This document shows positions 5,493-5,515 of a stretch of 5,515 bases of DNA, piece by piece. The first letter of the stretch is position 1. Each line of letters starts with the position of its first letter. The stretch lies in contig VBME01000050.1 in the NCBI GenBank assembly GCA_005878995.1, positions 1 through 5,515 of the forward strand, written 5' to 3'. The notes below the pieces were generated by a model. That model was not told where the DNA came from. It did no database searches and saw nothing but the letters and a program-made list of their open reading frames with translations. The stretch is from Methanobacteriota archaeon (GTDB lineage: Archaea > Thermoplasmatota > Thermoplasmata > RBG-16-68-12). A program made the translations under genes and the position numbers.

Positions 5493-5515
5493 ATGCCCGA
5501 AGCCGTCATTGTCGG
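5493..5515 (+). CDS. Start of a gene cut by the window edge, possibly a thiolase
   Basis: Only seven complete codons and two bases of an eighth are visible: MPEAVIV and then Gly. This agrees with the first strand of thiolases such as acetyl-CoA acetyltransferase, which often begin M-x-E-[AV]-V-I-V-[GS]-A-x-R-T-P. An FAD/NAD-binding protein beginning with VIVGGG would look the same this far. An in-frame ATG at 5475 would add MPVEKA, but it lies before the predicted transcription start, so 5493 is preferred. A thiolase would complete beta-oxidation beside the dehydrogenase-hydratase and racemase-like genes, which raises the likelihood. The evidence is short and the assignment tentative. Confidence 0.4.

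Noticed and set aside
5401..5493. Upstream in-frame ATG at 5493 (-) for the racemase-like gene, adding 31 residues
   Set aside because: The extension is basic and unstructured, crosses the divergent promoters, and the family's conserved N-terminus begins at 5400.
1..5515. Search for a mobile element, CRISPR array, tRNA or toxin-antitoxin pair
   Set aside because: No spaced direct repeats, terminal inverted repeats, transposase motifs, cloverleaf-like segments or small paired frames were found; the gaps between genes are too short to hold most of these.

Overview
The window looks like chromosomal DNA from a GC-rich archaeon. A member of the Thermoplasmatota or a related euryarchaeal lineage is the best guess, but the lineage cannot be fixed from this sequence alone. 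Four things point to archaea. Several genes have BRE/TATA-like elements about 25-30 bases before the start codon instead of a Shine-Dalgarno site, which is the leaderless pattern. There is a homologue of the cyclic 2,3-diphosphoglycerate synthetase-like GTPase family. A 3-hydroxyacyl-CoA dehydrogenase is fused in front of an enoyl-CoA hydratase, the archaeal order and the reverse of bacterial FadB. The DNA-repair enzyme is an iron-sulfur family 5 uracil-DNA glycosylase. Coding density is very high: no gene-free stretch exceeds about 110 bases, and there is no rRNA, tRNA, CRISPR array or mobile element.

Layout. At the left edge is the C-terminal two thirds of a family 5 uracil-DNA glycosylase (+). 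A 69-base gap holding a small inverted repeat and a good archaeal promoter leads to a 440-residue P-loop GTPase of the cyclic 2,3-diphosphoglycerate synthetase-like family (+, GTG start, probably leaderless). Three bases later, convergent to it, ends a small three-helix membrane protein (-) that I do not recognise. Its 5' end faces a 646-residue dehydrogenase-hydratase fusion (+) across a 109-base divergent control region. The fusion converges, with 34 bases between stop codons, on a CaiB/BaiF-family protein (-) that keeps all three catalytic residues expected of an alpha-methylacyl-CoA racemase. The two genes are separated by a neat 10-bp hairpin. Divergent from the racemase-like gene, the right edge holds the first codons of another + strand gene whose first residues suggest, but do not prove, a thiolase.

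How the genes fit together. The right half looks like an acyl-CoA degradation locus. The fusion would hydrate trans-2-enoyl-CoA and oxidise the resulting (S)-3-hydroxyacyl-CoA; a thiolase, if that is what starts at the edge, would cleave the 3-ketoacyl-CoA. A racemase would let 2-methyl-branched acyl-CoAs of the wrong stereochemistry enter the pathway. In an archaeon an obvious branched substrate would be isoprenoid (phytanyl-type) lipid chains, but that is inference. The dehydrogenase half has a threonine where the family's conserved active-site asparagine is expected, which deserves checking. The left half (repair enzyme, GTPase, small membrane protein) has no obvious functional link to lipid metabolism. 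I see no clear sign of a wholly new multi-gene system.
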